The translations under genes were made by a program, and so were the position numbers. Positions 55,959 through 64,000 of a DNA stretch of 64,000 nt are shown here, one piece after another (position 1 is the first letter of the stretch; each line of letters opens with the position of its first letter). The notes under the pieces were generated by a model. It did not search any database and was not told where the DNA came from. It saw nothing but the letters and a program-made list of their open reading frames with translations. The DNA lies in contig NZ_JAHXRW010000012.1 in NCBI RefSeq assembly GCF_019429625.1, forward strand, positions 1-64,000, written 5' to 3'. The DNA comes from Celeribacter sp. PS-C1. GTDB lineage: Bacteria; Pseudomonadota; Alphaproteobacteria; Rhodobacterales; Rhodobacteraceae.

Positions 55959-56432
55959 TCACTCCGGCTGAACGGAGATCAGCGCCTGACCGTGTTCGAC
56001 CAGCACGCCGTCCTCGGCATGGATCGCGGTGACGATGCCCGCCACATCGGCGGTGACGGAGTTCATCAACTTCATCACCTCGATGATGCCGATCACCGTG
56101 TCCGGCTCGACGCGATCTCCGACTTTGACGAAGGGTGCAGCGCCCGGTTTCGGCGCGGAATAATAAGTGCCCAAAAGCGGCGCGGGCACTTCGGAGCCGC
56201 CACCCGAGGCGACGACAGGGGCCGCAACCGGAGTTGCCTCTGTCGGCTTCGGCGCAGGAGCCGCCTGCGCAACAGGGGCCTCTGCGACAGGCGCGGCAGC
56301 CCCGGATTGACCCGCCCCACGGCGGCGCAGCTCGATCTTCGTGTCGCCGATCTCAAGGCGCAGCTCGTCGAAATCGGATTGATCGACCAGCGCGAGAATG
56401 TCGTTGATGTCTTGTCGTGTCAGCGCGCTCAT
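55959..56432 (-). CDS. biotin carboxyl carrier protein
   Basis: Protein of 157 residues. The N-terminal 45 residues (ALTRQDINDILALVDQSDF) resemble AccB, then come an Ala/Pro linker and a C-terminal biotinyl domain with biotin-lysine K121 in EVMKLMNSV. The ATG at 56432 follows GGAGACC. It is the first gene of the carboxylase operon, about 190 bases from the IclR-type palindromes. Confidence 0.9.
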   Translation of the reverse strand: MSALTRQDINDILALVDQSDFDELRLEIGDTKIELRRRGAGQSGAAAPVAEAPVAQAAPAPKPTEATPVAAPVVASGGGSEVPAPLLGTYYSAPKPGAAPFVKVGDRVEPDTVIGIIEVMKLMNSVTADVAGIVTAIHAEDGVLVEHGQALISVQPE

Positions 56433-56669
56433 GCCCCGGTCTCCGTCACAAAACGGGCGTTCAGGCACAGCGTCGCCATGCACGCAAATTGCGTGTTCAA
56501 TGCGGTCATTCGGTATTCCTCCCAATCGAGACCCACGTTGTGAGATGTGCGTTTCACTGCGGGTCTTCTTACAGTTTGAGGCTAGGCGCTGAGCCCCGCC
56601 CCATCAATCGCGTGCGACCAAAGTTTCACAGTGTGAAATTCACGAGGTGAAATTTATGATGCGGCTTTC
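56433..56669 (-). promoter_or_regulatory. promoter/operator region of the carboxylase operon
   Basis: This 237-base gap between the iclR-type gene and the carrier gene holds two adjacent palindromes at 56623-56654. Nothing else gene-like is seen. It probably carries a second promoter within region D. Confidence 0.55.
56623..56654. promoter_or_regulatory. tandem IclR-type operators
   Basis: The first site is a perfect palindrome, TTTCAC-AGT-GTGAAA (56624-56638). The second, TTCAC-GAG-GTGAA (56639-56651), is centred 14 bases away and extends to GTGAAATT on its right. The same form recurs before the binding-protein gene at 62425. The IclR protein encoded next to it is the likely binder. Confidence 0.65.
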
Positions 56670-57542
56670 TTACGGGGCCGCGATTTTCGGCCCTGCACTT
56701 TGCTGCGTGAAACTGTTCTGAGCTTCCATCAAGCCTTCGGAAATCTCACGCGCCGCCGCTTGCAGCGGCCCAACAAAGCGTTCGATGGCTTGCGCGCGCG
56801 GCAGCACCTTTTTGGCCCAAGTGATGTTGATCGCGCCAACAGTGGAATAACCGACGACAATCGGCACACCGACGGAATCGCGCCCATCATCATGGCTGGC
56901 GCGGCCTTCGTCATAAGAGCCGCCGAAATCGACATCGCGCAGGCCGAATCCCTGCTCGCGGGTGACGGCGATGGCCTCTGCGACCATTTCCGGCACGGCG
57001 GCCATAAGATCGCCCTTGCGGCCCGTGCGGCGCAGCGCATCGAGGATCGCCTCGCGTTTGGCATCCTCGCAATAGGCGATGTAGGCGCGCCCCGTGGCGG
57101 AGCGCAACATATTGATCTTGAACCCCAAAGGCCCGAGGGGGATGTGGTGAAAATAGCTGCGCGGCGTGTTGGCCTCGATCACCTCCATGCAGGTGAGACG
57201 CGGCGCCGCCAGCACGGAGGGCCATTTCACCTCGCCCGTCAGAGCCTCCAGAACCGGCGAGGCGACCTCGACCAGTCGGGTTTCGCGGTCGACCCGGTTG
57301 GCCAGTTCCGAAAGCGAATAAGACGGGATGTAATGGTCGTCCAAGATGCGTTGCCAAATCATGCCGCGCTCGGCCAAGGTTTTCAGGATGCGCAAAAGCG
57401 AGGCCTTAGGAATGCCCGACATGCGGTGCAGATCATGCAGGCTAACGGCGCCCGCGGCCTGGATGAGTTGCAACACCTCCAGCCCGCGGGCAAGCGATTC
57501 AATGGATTTCACCTGAACCTGTTTCACCCGTCCGCGCTCCAT
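56670..57542 (-). CDS. IclR family transcriptional regulator
   Basis: Protein of 290 residues with an N-terminal winged helix (about 12-75; LHDLHRMSGIPKASLLRILKTLAERG) and a C-terminal effector domain (about 85-265; RSATGRAYIAYC, then GYSTVGAINIT). The start overlaps the LivM-type gene by 19 bases and has GGAAAGGATC upstream. It is in the importer operon and next to the carboxylase promoter, so it probably controls both in response to the imported substrate or a product. Confidence 0.9.
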   Translation of the reverse strand: MERGRVKQVQVKSIESLARGLEVLQLIQAAGAVSLHDLHRMSGIPKASLLRILKTLAERGMIWQRILDDHYIPSYSLSELANRVDRETRLVEVASPVLEALTGEVKWPSVLAAPRLTCMEVIEANTPRSYFHHIPLGPLGFKINMLRSATGRAYIAYCEDAKREAILDALRRTGRKGDLMAAVPEMVAEAIAVTREQGFGLRDVDFGGSYDEGRASHDDGRDSVGVPIVVGYSTVGAINITWAKKVLPRAQAIERFVGPLQAAAREISEGLMEAQNSFTQQSAGPKIAAP

Positions 57543-58618
57543 CCCGATCCTTTCCCGCTCTTCTTGGTTTCAGGCGCCTCAAGATGCCGCCCGACCATCA
57601 CCAATGACAGGCCGTGCCGCGATTTGAGATAGCCCCAGATACCCTGCGGAAATCCGAGCGCCATGACGATGGCCGAAGCACCGAGCACCAGAAGATACCA
57701 GACACCGTAACCGCCCAGAAAGGTTTCGAGGAGGAAAAAAACGATGGCTCCCAAAATCGCGCCCTCGAAGGTGCCGATGCCGCCGACGATCACCATGAAA
57801 ATCGTGTAGGCCATCCATTGCACGGAGAAATAGGCTTTCGGCTGAAAGCTCACATTGCCCGCGAGCCAAAGCGCACCGGCGAGGGCCGCGCCGAAAGCCG
57901 CGAAGACAAAGATCACCTGTTTGGTGCGGAACACATTGACGCCCACCGAATGCGCCGCCGCCTCGTCATCGCGGATCGCCTGAAGCGCCGCCCCGATGCG
58001 CGAGCGCAGCAAGAGGAACATGGCGGAGATGACCGCCACAGCGGAGACCAGTGCCATGAGGTAGATCACCAGATTTCGGGTCTCGGCAGGCACGGCATTG
58101 AGCGCGATGAGCGACACGCCGGTCTCGCCCTGAATGAGCGGATCGAGATTGACGAGGAGGTGAAACAGGGTGGCGAGCACCCACATGCCGATGGCGAATT
58201 CGCCCTCCTTGAGCCGCAGCATGACGAAACTCACAGGAAGCGCGATGGCACCCACGACAAGAGCCGCGACGACGAGTGAGGGAAAGACCGGTAGCCCCGC
58301 GTCCGAGAGCCGGATGGTGACATAGGCGCCAAGGCCAAAGAAGCCCTGTTGCCCGACAGAGACCTGCCCCGCATAGCCCGCCAGTGCATTCCAGGTCACG
58401 GCCAAGAGGATGTAGACAAAGAGCGCCACCGCCCGGTCCATAAAGGCCGCGCCAGTGACCGCCGGGGCCAGCGCCAAAGCGGCGACGGCGACGGCAAAGA
58501 GCAGCACGGTGATCTTGGCACGCGGGGTCCAGCGGCGGACGCGGTAGGCGGGGGTGGGTGTATCGGCCATATGCGCGAACTCCGTGGAGGCAGAAGAAAA
58601 AGGAGAGGAGAGGCTCAT
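57524..58618 (-). CDS. LivM-type ABC transporter permease
   Basis: Permease of about 364 residues with the LivM pattern (GQVSVGQQGFFGLGAYVTIRL near 85, RIGAALQAIRDDEAAAHSVG near 215, VGGIGTFEGAILGAIVFF near 290). The start overlaps the LivH-type gene by ATGA. A second start 16 codons later (MADTPTPAYR) is possible because it also has a ribosome-binding site. Confidence 0.9.
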   Translation of the reverse strand: MSLSSPFSSASTEFAHMADTPTPAYRVRRWTPRAKITVLLFAVAVAALALAPAVTGAAFMDRAVALFVYILLAVTWNALAGYAGQVSVGQQGFFGLGAYVTIRLSDAGLPVFPSLVVAALVVGAIALPVSFVMLRLKEGEFAIGMWVLATLFHLLVNLDPLIQGETGVSLIALNAVPAETRNLVIYLMALVSAVAVISAMFLLLRSRIGAALQAIRDDEAAAHSVGVNVFRTKQVIFVFAAFGAALAGALWLAGNVSFQPKAYFSVQWMAYTIFMVIVGGIGTFEGAILGAIVFFLLETFLGGYGVWYLLVLGASAIVMALGFPQGIWGYLKSRHGLSLVMVGRHLEAPETKKSGKGSGWSADG

Positions 58619-59496
58619 GCCGCAGCCCTCCGCAACTTGGGCAGACGCAGCGTGCCGAATTGCAGACGCAGGAAAAGCGCCGCGAAGAACACGAGATGCC
58701 CACCGATGAGGAAGCCCTGGGTGTGAATGGTTGCGCCCAAGGTCTGGGCGAGACCCAAGACGATGCCGCCAAAGAGCGTGCCGCGCACGGAGGTCGAGCC
58801 ACCGATGACGGCCGCCTGAAAGGCAAACAAAAGCTGGGTCACACCGGCATAGGGCGTGAATGTGGTGCGCATCCCAAGCGCCGCCCCCGCAACGCCAATG
58901 GCGACAAAGGCCAGCGCCGAAGCAATCGTGCGGGCGCGCCGCGCATCGACGCCCACAAGCCCCGCCGTGTCCGGATCAGTTGCTGTGGCCCGGATCGCGC
59001 GTCCCAAAGGCGTGCGTGCGATCAACAGTGTCAGCCCGGTCAAAAGCCCGACAGCGGTCAAGAGGATATAGACCGAGATCTTGCCCACCCAGAGCCCGCC
59101 AATTTCCCAAGACGCCCAGGCGAGATCCCCCAGAGCATTGGCCAGCGTGCGCGTGTTGGCGCCCCAAATTTGAAAGATCAGATTGTCGATCACGACAGAG
59201 AGACCGAAGGTCGCCAGCACCGACAAAAGCTGTCCACCCTTTTGCACCGGCTCGAAAATCAACCGATCCACCAGCGCGCCGATCACCGCCATGATTGGCA
59301 AGACAGCCAGCACCGCAAGCCAGACATTGATCCCCAAACTGTCGGCCATCGCCAAGACGAGATAGGCCGCGAGCACGGCAAAAGAGCCATGTGCGAGGTT
59401 GATGATCCCCATGATGGAATAGAGAAACGCAAGGCCCACGGCCAAAAGCGCATAATAGCCGCCCAAGAGGACGCCCTGCAGCAGAATATCGATCAT
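58615..59496 (-). CDS. LivH-type ABC transporter permease
   Basis: Permease of 293 residues with eight or so membrane segments, opening IDILLQGVLLGGYYALLAVG and carrying GRAIRATATDPDTAGLVGVD near 167 as the coupling loop. Partner of the LivM-type protein; overlaps both neighbours. Confidence 0.92.
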   Translation of the reverse strand: MIDILLQGVLLGGYYALLAVGLAFLYSIMGIINLAHGSFAVLAAYLVLAMADSLGINVWLAVLAVLPIMAVIGALVDRLIFEPVQKGGQLLSVLATFGLSVVIDNLIFQIWGANTRTLANALGDLAWASWEIGGLWVGKISVYILLTAVGLLTGLTLLIARTPLGRAIRATATDPDTAGLVGVDARRARTIASALAFVAIGVAGAALGMRTTFTPYAGVTQLLFAFQAAVIGGSTSVRGTLFGGIVLGLAQTLGATIHTQGFLIGGHLVFFAALFLRLQFGTLRLPKLRRAAA

Positions 59497-60239
59497 GTCA
59501 TGGCTCCCATGGCAGGATTGGCATGGTCTTCAGAACCGGGCGGAAGACCGAAATAAGCACCGATGATCTCCTCGCGGGAGAGGCTGTCGGCGCGGCCCTG
59601 AAGGACGATCTCGCCCTCCAACATACAAATCACCCGATCCGCCACCGACAGGGCGCGGCCGAGGTCTTGCTCGACCACAACAACGCCCGTGCCCGAAGCG
59701 CGGAGCTCCGGCAGCACGGCATAGACGCGGTCGACGATGGCCGGAGAAAGGCCCAGTGAAACCTCATCGAGCATGATGACATCGGGGTTGCTCACCAGCG
59801 CCCGGCCAATGGCCACCGCCTGTTGTTCACCGCCCGAGAGATGCGTACATGCGGAATAACGACGCTTTTGCAGATTGTCGAAAACGTCGAAAATCCGCTC
59901 CGGCGTCCAGTCGCCGGACCGCCCGACCTGTGCTCCGAGACAGAGGTTTTCCCAGACGTTCATTTGGCTGAAAAGCTTGCGCCCCTCGGGCACCAAAGCC
60001 AGACCGCGCTGCACCCGTTTGTGGGCGTCGCATCCGGTGAGGTCCTCGCCCTTGAGCGTGACCCTGCCGCCCTGATCCAAATGCGCGCCGGCGATGGACC
60101 GCAACAGCGTGGACTTGCCCGCCCCATTGGCGCCGACCAAAGCCACCACTTCGCCGGGCGCGACGGAAAAGGACACGCCTTTGACGGCGGTCAAAAGCCC
60201 GTGGCGGGCCGTCAGATCGGAAATTTCGAGAACGCTCAT
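59493..60239 (-). CDS. LivF-type ABC transporter ATP-binding protein
   Basis: ATPase of 248 residues with canonical Walker A GANGAGKST near 36-44, signature LSGGEQQAVAIGRAL, and Walker B VIMLDEVSLGLSP, where the usual Pro after Glu is Val. The ATG at 60239 overlaps the LivG-type stop. Compare the LivF-type protein at 7972, in which the Walker A lysine is lost. Confidence 0.92.
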   Translation of the reverse strand: MSVLEISDLTARHGLLTAVKGVSFSVAPGEVVALVGANGAGKSTLLRSIAGAHLDQGGRVTLKGEDLTGCDAHKRVQRGLALVPEGRKLFSQMNVWENLCLGAQVGRSGDWTPERIFDVFDNLQKRRYSACTHLSGGEQQAVAIGRALVSNPDVIMLDEVSLGLSPAIVDRVYAVLPELRASGTGVVVVEQDLGRALSVADRVICMLEGEIVLQGRADSLSREEIIGAYFGLPPGSEDHANPAMGAMT

Positions 60240-60994
60240 GCCACCCCCTGCCCCAGATAGGCTTCCATCACCAATGGATCGCGCATCACCGCTTGCGGCT
60301 CGCCATCGGCGATGATCCGGCCCATATCCATGCAGATCAGCCGCTCGGAGACCTGCAACAACACATGAACGATGTGCTCGATCCAGACGATGGCACAGCC
60401 CGAGGCGCGGATTTCGCGGATGATCTCGACCAACACTTCGGCCTCTGCATCCGTGAGCCCGCCGCCCACCTCGTCCAACAGGATCACGCGGGGCGAAGTC
60501 GCCAAAGCACGCGCCATTTCCAGACGTTTGCGGTCCAAAAGCCCGAGCCGATCCGCCTGCGTGTTGGCCAGCGGCAACATCCGGCAAAGCTTGAGCGCGT
60601 CATATGCCAGCGCATCTGCGTCGCCATTTTCCGGCCCTCCAAAACTCGCCGCGAGACGGGCGTTCTCGAACACCGTCAGCCCCCCGAAGGGCCGCGGGAT
60701 TTGATGCGTGCGCACCACGCCGCGTCGGCACATGATCTCGGCGGGCGTGCCGGTCACATCCGAACCATCCAAAAGGATCGTCCCGGTCGAGGGTGCAAAG
60801 GCCCCGGTGAGGGCGGCGAGAAAGGTCGACTTGCCCGCACCGTTGGGACCGACAATGCCCACGGCCTCTCCTGCCCTGAGATCGAAACTCACCTCAGACA
60901 GCGCATGCACCGCGCCAAAGGACTTGCCGAGATCAGACACCGAGAGAATGGGAGGCGCAGCCTGCGCCCCCTCTGTCGTGATAGACTGTGTCAT
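60236..60994 (-). CDS. LivG-type ABC transporter ATP-binding protein
   Basis: ATPase of about 252 residues with Walker A GPNGAGKST and Walker B VILLDEVGGGLTD. The canonical LSGGQ signature is not evident; the matching place reads RLGLLDRKRLEMARAL, as in many LivG proteins. Start is either ATG 60994 or a GTG at 61003 overlapping the binding-protein stop; neither has a strong ribosome-binding site. Confidence 0.9.
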   Translation of the reverse strand: MTQSITTEGAQAAPPILSVSDLGKSFGAVHALSEVSFDLRAGEAVGIVGPNGAGKSTFLAALTGAFAPSTGTILLDGSDVTGTPAEIMCRRGVVRTHQIPRPFGGLTVFENARLAASFGGPENGDADALAYDALKLCRMLPLANTQADRLGLLDRKRLEMARALATSPRVILLDEVGGGLTDAEAEVLVEIIREIRASGCAIVWIEHIVHVLLQVSERLICMDMGRIIADGEPQAVMRDPLVMEAYLGQGVA

Positions 60995-60999
60995 CCCGC

Positions 61000-62301
61000 T
61001 CACCCGTTATAGGGCAACAGCGCGCCAGCCACCGGCACGTTCGGATCGGTGGCGTTTTCGGTCAGCACCTGACTGACTGGGAACTCGCTGCCCTCGACCG
61101 GCTGCCATTGCGAGCCAAGGATCGGACCATGCGCCACATTAGGCACCGGACCGGAGGTGAAATCGACCGTGCCGTTCACCGTCTCGACGTTGAGCTTTGA
61201 GATCGCTGTCGCGATGGCGTCGCGATCCATCGGCGCGCCGCTTTGATCAAGCGCGGCCAAGGCCACGTCAAACAGCGCCAAAGACGCCCCGAGTTGCAGC
61301 ATCCATTGACGCCCGGTCTCGGTCTCATAGGCGGCGGCAAGTGCTTCGGCGCTGTGGCCCGTCGTGGGCGAGCTATAGGGCATGTCGCGGTGCCAATAGA
61401 CGGCGGAGGCGAGTTTCGGCCCGAGCGAGCCCATCGCATCGATGTCGGATTGGAAGAGGCCAGTCTTGGCGACCTGTACGATTTTCACCTGACGGCTCAG
61501 CCCCTGTTGCGCGGATTGGCGCCAGAAGGTGGCAAAGTCGGGCGGCAGGGCGAAGGAATTGATGATCTCCACGCCATTCTCACGGAAATAGCGGATTTGC
61601 GTCGTATAATCGGAGGTAAAGCTCTCAAACGCACCCGGATCGAACACCTCGAAACCCGCAGCCTCAAGTTGCGGTGCGAGCATGGCGCGCACGGCGTTGC
61701 CATCGGCGTCGTTCGGGTAGAGCACGCCGACCTTTTTGTTGGTGTCAATCGCGTTCCACTGCGAGATATAGGCCTGCGCGAATTCATCGACGCCAAAGCC
61801 GAAGTGGTAGGAATATTTGAACGGGCTGGGCTCGCCGGGTTTCGCCCCACGGCCGAAATAGAACGCCTGCCACGGCATCACGGTCGAGACACAGGGCACG
61901 CCCGCCGCTTCGCAGGCGTCTGCCACCGGATTGATGGTCTCGGGGGTGCAGGAGGCGAGGATGATCTGGACGCCTTCGCCGTTGATCAGATCGCTTGCAA
62001 GCTGGGCCGCGCGGGCCGGATCGGATTGCGTATCACGGTCGAGAATTTCGATCTCCCGTGTTTCCCCGGCAATCGATGCGCCTTCGGCCACCGCCTTGCG
62101 CACCAGATCGAGGATAAAGGGATCGGCCTCACCAAACGCGGCAAGCGGCCCGGAGCGCGGCGAGATAAAGCCAATGCGGATCGGCGCGCCATCTGCGGCC
62201 ATGAGTCCGCGTGCGGCTGTGAGCAAAGGCAAACTCGCAAGACCGGCGGTGAAGGCACGTCTGGAAACCCCGCTAAAGCGGGGGCGTTTCGAATGTGTCA
62301 T
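61000..62301 (-). CDS. Tat-exported substrate-binding protein of Liv-type ABC transporter
   Basis: Protein of 433 residues. The N-terminus has a twin-arginine motif (SRRAFTAGL, from about 13) and a hydrophobic core ending near AADGAPI, so it is likely exported folded. The rest is a type I binding fold opening IRIGFISPRSGPLAAFGEADPF. GGGAGGAAATC precedes the ATG at 62301. It heads the region D importer operon. Its substrate is unknown, and no hairpin separates it from the ATPase gene, unlike region A. Confidence 0.88.
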   Translation of the reverse strand: MTHSKRPRFSGVSRRAFTAGLASLPLLTAARGLMAADGAPIRIGFISPRSGPLAAFGEADPFILDLVRKAVAEGASIAGETREIEILDRDTQSDPARAAQLASDLINGEGVQIILASCTPETINPVADACEAAGVPCVSTVMPWQAFYFGRGAKPGEPSPFKYSYHFGFGVDEFAQAYISQWNAIDTNKKVGVLYPNDADGNAVRAMLAPQLEAAGFEVFDPGAFESFTSDYTTQIRYFRENGVEIINSFALPPDFATFWRQSAQQGLSRQVKIVQVAKTGLFQSDIDAMGSLGPKLASAVYWHRDMPYSSPTTGHSAEALAAAYETETGRQWMLQLGASLALFDVALAALDQSGAPMDRDAIATAISKLNVETVNGTVDFTSGPVPNVAHGPILGSQWQPVEGSEFPVSQVLTENATDPNVPVAGALLPYNG

Positions 62302-62350
62302 GATTTCCTCCCTTAGGCGCTTGGCGCGCCTTGATTGTCCCGGGCCTCCC

Positions 62351-62368
62351 TGACGTGATCGCACGTCA
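62351..62368. promoter_or_regulatory. 18-bp palindrome before the Tat binding-protein gene
   Basis: TGACGTG-ATCG-CACGTCA is a perfect 7-4-7 palindrome about 50 bases before the start codon. Its core GACGTG-N4-CACGTC is identical to that of the palindrome upstream of fdhA. It may be an operator or a leader hairpin. Confidence 0.5.
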
Positions 62369-62424
62369 CCCGGTGCCCCCACTATGCGGGGTTTGCAGGA
62401 GGTCACATAGGAACATTCCCGGAG

Positions 62425-62443
62425 GATTTCACAGAGTGAAATC
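62425..62443. promoter_or_regulatory. IclR-type operator before the importer operon
   Basis: GATTTCAC-AGA-GTGAAATC is a perfect 8-3-8 palindrome about 125 bases before the binding-protein gene. It has the same TTTCAC-N3-GTGAAA form as the site before the carboxylase operon, linking both to the IclR regulator. Confidence 0.68.
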
Positions 62444-62480
62444 TTCCTAAAAAGAGGTCAGTTGAACGGCAGTGTGGTCC

Positions 62481-63464
62481 TCAGGCGTAAGCGGCCAAGG
62501 CCTCCGCAAGATCGGCACCGCTCAAGCCTTTGCCCAAGAGTGCTGCAAGCAACAACCGCGCTTTGACCGCCGAGAGGTCTCCCGCAAGGATCGCGCCCTT
62601 TTCCACCAAAGTGACGCCGCCGCTGTCCTTGCCATAGATCGCCTGAGTGCGGCCTTCGTGACAGCGGGACGCCACCACAACCGGACAGCCCGACGCGATA
62701 AGACGCGCGGTGACATCAGCAAAGCCTTTGGGCGCATTGCCACGACCGAAGGCAGAGAGCACGATGCCCGTTGCTCCCGCCTGCCCCGCCAGTTCCATCA
62801 GACGCGGCGTCGAGCCGAGGCCCACGCCAATCAGCTCGACATTCGGATCAAGCGCAGGGGTCTCGAGCGCCACGCGGACTTTGGCCGGGCGGGTATAGAG
62901 ATGGACGATCCCGTGATCGACCTCACCGAATTTGCCGAGGCCCACGGAGCGAAACGTGTCGACCCGCGAGGTATGCGCCTTGGTCACATAGCGCGCGCCG
63001 TGGATGTCGCCCTCGAAGAGGATCACGGCACCGACGCCCGTTAGATCGGCACTGGCAGCGGCACAGATCGCGTCATGAATGTTGCGCGGACCGTCGGTGT
63101 CGGGTTGACCGGCGTGGCGCTGCGCGCCGGTGAAGACCACGGGCTTGTCGCTCTTGACCAGAAGCCAGGCGAGAAAGGCACTTTCCTCCATCGTGTCGGT
63201 GCCATGGGTGACGACAACGCCGTCCACATCCGACCCCGCCAACACCTCATCGATCCGTGCGCAAAGCCGATGAATGGTTGCCAGATCAAGCGCATAGCTG
63301 CCCGCCGCCTCGAAATTCTCGACGGTGACCGTGATGCCATCCAACGGCTGATGCAGGCTCGCAAGCAGGGTTTCACCGCTCAGCCCGGCATTGACGGCAC
63401 CTGCGGTTTTATCGGCGGCGGAGGCAATGGTTCCGCCAGTGGCGATCAAGACGACATGTTTCAT
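62481..63464 (-). CDS. asparaginase family protein
   Basis: Protein of 327 residues with both family threonine motifs: ATGGTIAS near 8-15 and HGTDTMEESA near 86-95. No signal peptide is seen, so it should act in the cytoplasm. It hydrolyses asparagine or a related amide to the acid and ammonia. It follows a Pot-type binding-protein gene by 39 bases and may belong to that operon rather than region D. Confidence 0.88.
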   Translation of the reverse strand: MKHVVLIATGGTIASAADKTAGAVNAGLSGETLLASLHQPLDGITVTVENFEAAGSYALDLATIHRLCARIDEVLAGSDVDGVVVTHGTDTMEESAFLAWLLVKSDKPVVFTGAQRHAGQPDTDGPRNIHDAICAAASADLTGVGAVILFEGDIHGARYVTKAHTSRVDTFRSVGLGKFGEVDHGIVHLYTRPAKVRVALETPALDPNVELIGVGLGSTPRLMELAGQAGATGIVLSAFGRGNAPKGFADVTARLIASGCPVVVASRCHEGRTQAIYGKDSGGVTLVEKGAILAGDLSAVKARLLLAALLGKGLSGADLAEALAAYA

Positions 63465-63503
63465 CGGTGTCTTTCCGTGTTCAGCAATTTCAAGAGAGCG
63501 GCC

Positions 63504-64000
63504 CTAGCTGGCGCGACGTTGCGCGCGGCCTTTCGCGGCGGCGAGATCGACCAACTCGCTCCAGCGACGCACGACGTAATTGTGCTCGTCCATGGTCGAG
63601 TTCCAGATCGCGATGTGATGCGCGCGGTCCTTGCGCGACCCGCCAGAACGGGTTTCGCCCGGACGGATCGCCGGACGCCCGGCCACGTCAACGAGTTCTT
63701 GCGGCGCCGGAAGACCCTCATACCAATAGTCCCATTCCGCCTCGGACATATGCGCTTTCACCCGGTCTGGCACAGACATGTAATAGCCCTGACGCGCCAC
63801 AACGGACCCTGCATAGCCATCCAGATACCAGTTCAGCCATTCATAGGCCCGGTCGAGTTTGTCGTCTTTCAACAGACGCGACAGGCACATGCCGCCATGC
63901 CAGGCACGATAGCCTTCGAGCGGGCGGGCCTGGCGGACATGAATGCCGCGGCGTTTCATTTCCACAATCGTCGGCGACCAGATCGAGGCGAGCTTCAACT
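63504..64000 (-). CDS. Pot-type extracellular solute-binding protein, C-terminal part
   Basis: The last 164 or so codons of a gene that enters from the right edge. The sequence (GYRAWHGGMCLSRLL, YEWLNWYLDGYAGSVVARQGYY, WDYWYEGLPA) resembles the C-terminal lobe of PotD/PotF-like binding proteins. The Trp/Tyr content could suit an amine or amino acid ligand. With the asparaginase downstream, an amide or amino acid substrate is plausible but unproven. Confidence 0.65.
   Translation of the reverse strand, partial: LKLASIWSPTIVEMKRRGIHVRQARPLEGYRAWHGGMCLSRLLKDDKLDRAYEWLNWYLDGYAGSVVARQGYYMSVPDRVKAHMSEAEWDYWYEGLPAPQELVDVAGRPAIRPGETRSGGSRKDRAHHIAIWNSTMDEHNYVVRRWSELVDLAAAKGRAQRRAS

Overview
The window looks like chromosomal DNA of an alphaproteobacterium, most likely of the Roseobacter/Rhodobacterales group. 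The grounds are high GC, a four-subunit sarcosine oxidase next to GbcAB, fused GcvT-type demethylases, and many LivFGHMK-type and Pot-type ABC importers. This placement comes from gene content only. No tRNA, rRNA, IS element, CRISPR or phage gene is visible, and 56 genes are called, two of them cut by the window ends.

Region A (1-13934) is a minus-strand catabolic operon with a divergent GntR/FadR-type regulator. From its promoter it runs: binding protein, two permeases and two ATPases of a Liv-type importer, a VOC protein, two short-chain dehydrogenases, a fused E1 and an E2 of a 2-oxoacid/acetoin dehydrogenase, a shikimate-dehydrogenase-like protein, an aldehyde dehydrogenase, and the start of E3. 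The substrate is unknown.

Region B (13935-42211) is a nearly complete glycine betaine (GB) to pyruvate pathway. A BCCT carrier and a Pot-type ABC importer bring in substrate. GbcAB removes the first methyl as formaldehyde. A DMGDH-like protein and SoxBDAG remove the next two, probably onto tetrahydrofolate. GlyA makes serine and SdaA makes pyruvate. One-carbon units are handled by FdhA (formaldehyde to formate) and by FolD plus PurU (methylene-THF to formate). FolB serves folate synthesis and EtfBA probably takes electrons from DMGDH. A GbdR-like AraC regulator lies in the middle. The heptamer TGACGCA recurs in the intergenic regions before gbcA, soxB, etfB/gbdR, the Pot operon and fdhA, and is a candidate regulon signature.

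Region C (42282-46490) holds housekeeping or accessory genes: a CPBP protease-like membrane protein, a YeiH-type transporter and a cytoplasmic BisC-type molybdoenzyme.

Region D (46480-62443) is a second minus-strand catabolic locus. It has a Tat-exported binding protein with a Liv-type importer, an IclR regulator, a three-part biotin-dependent carboxylase (carrier, biotin carboxylase, diverged carboxyltransferase), a HAD phosphatase, an acetoacetate-CoA-ligase-like enzyme, two SDRs, a Tm-1-like protein and an amidohydrolase. Palindromes of the form TTTCAC-N3-GTGAAA precede both the importer genes and the carboxylase genes, tying them into one regulon. The gene set fits oxidation of an alcohol to a ketone, ATP-dependent carboxylation, and CoA activation of the oxoacid. 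This is the best candidate for an undescribed pathway.

Region E (62481-64000) has an asparaginase and the C-terminal part of another Pot-type binding protein.
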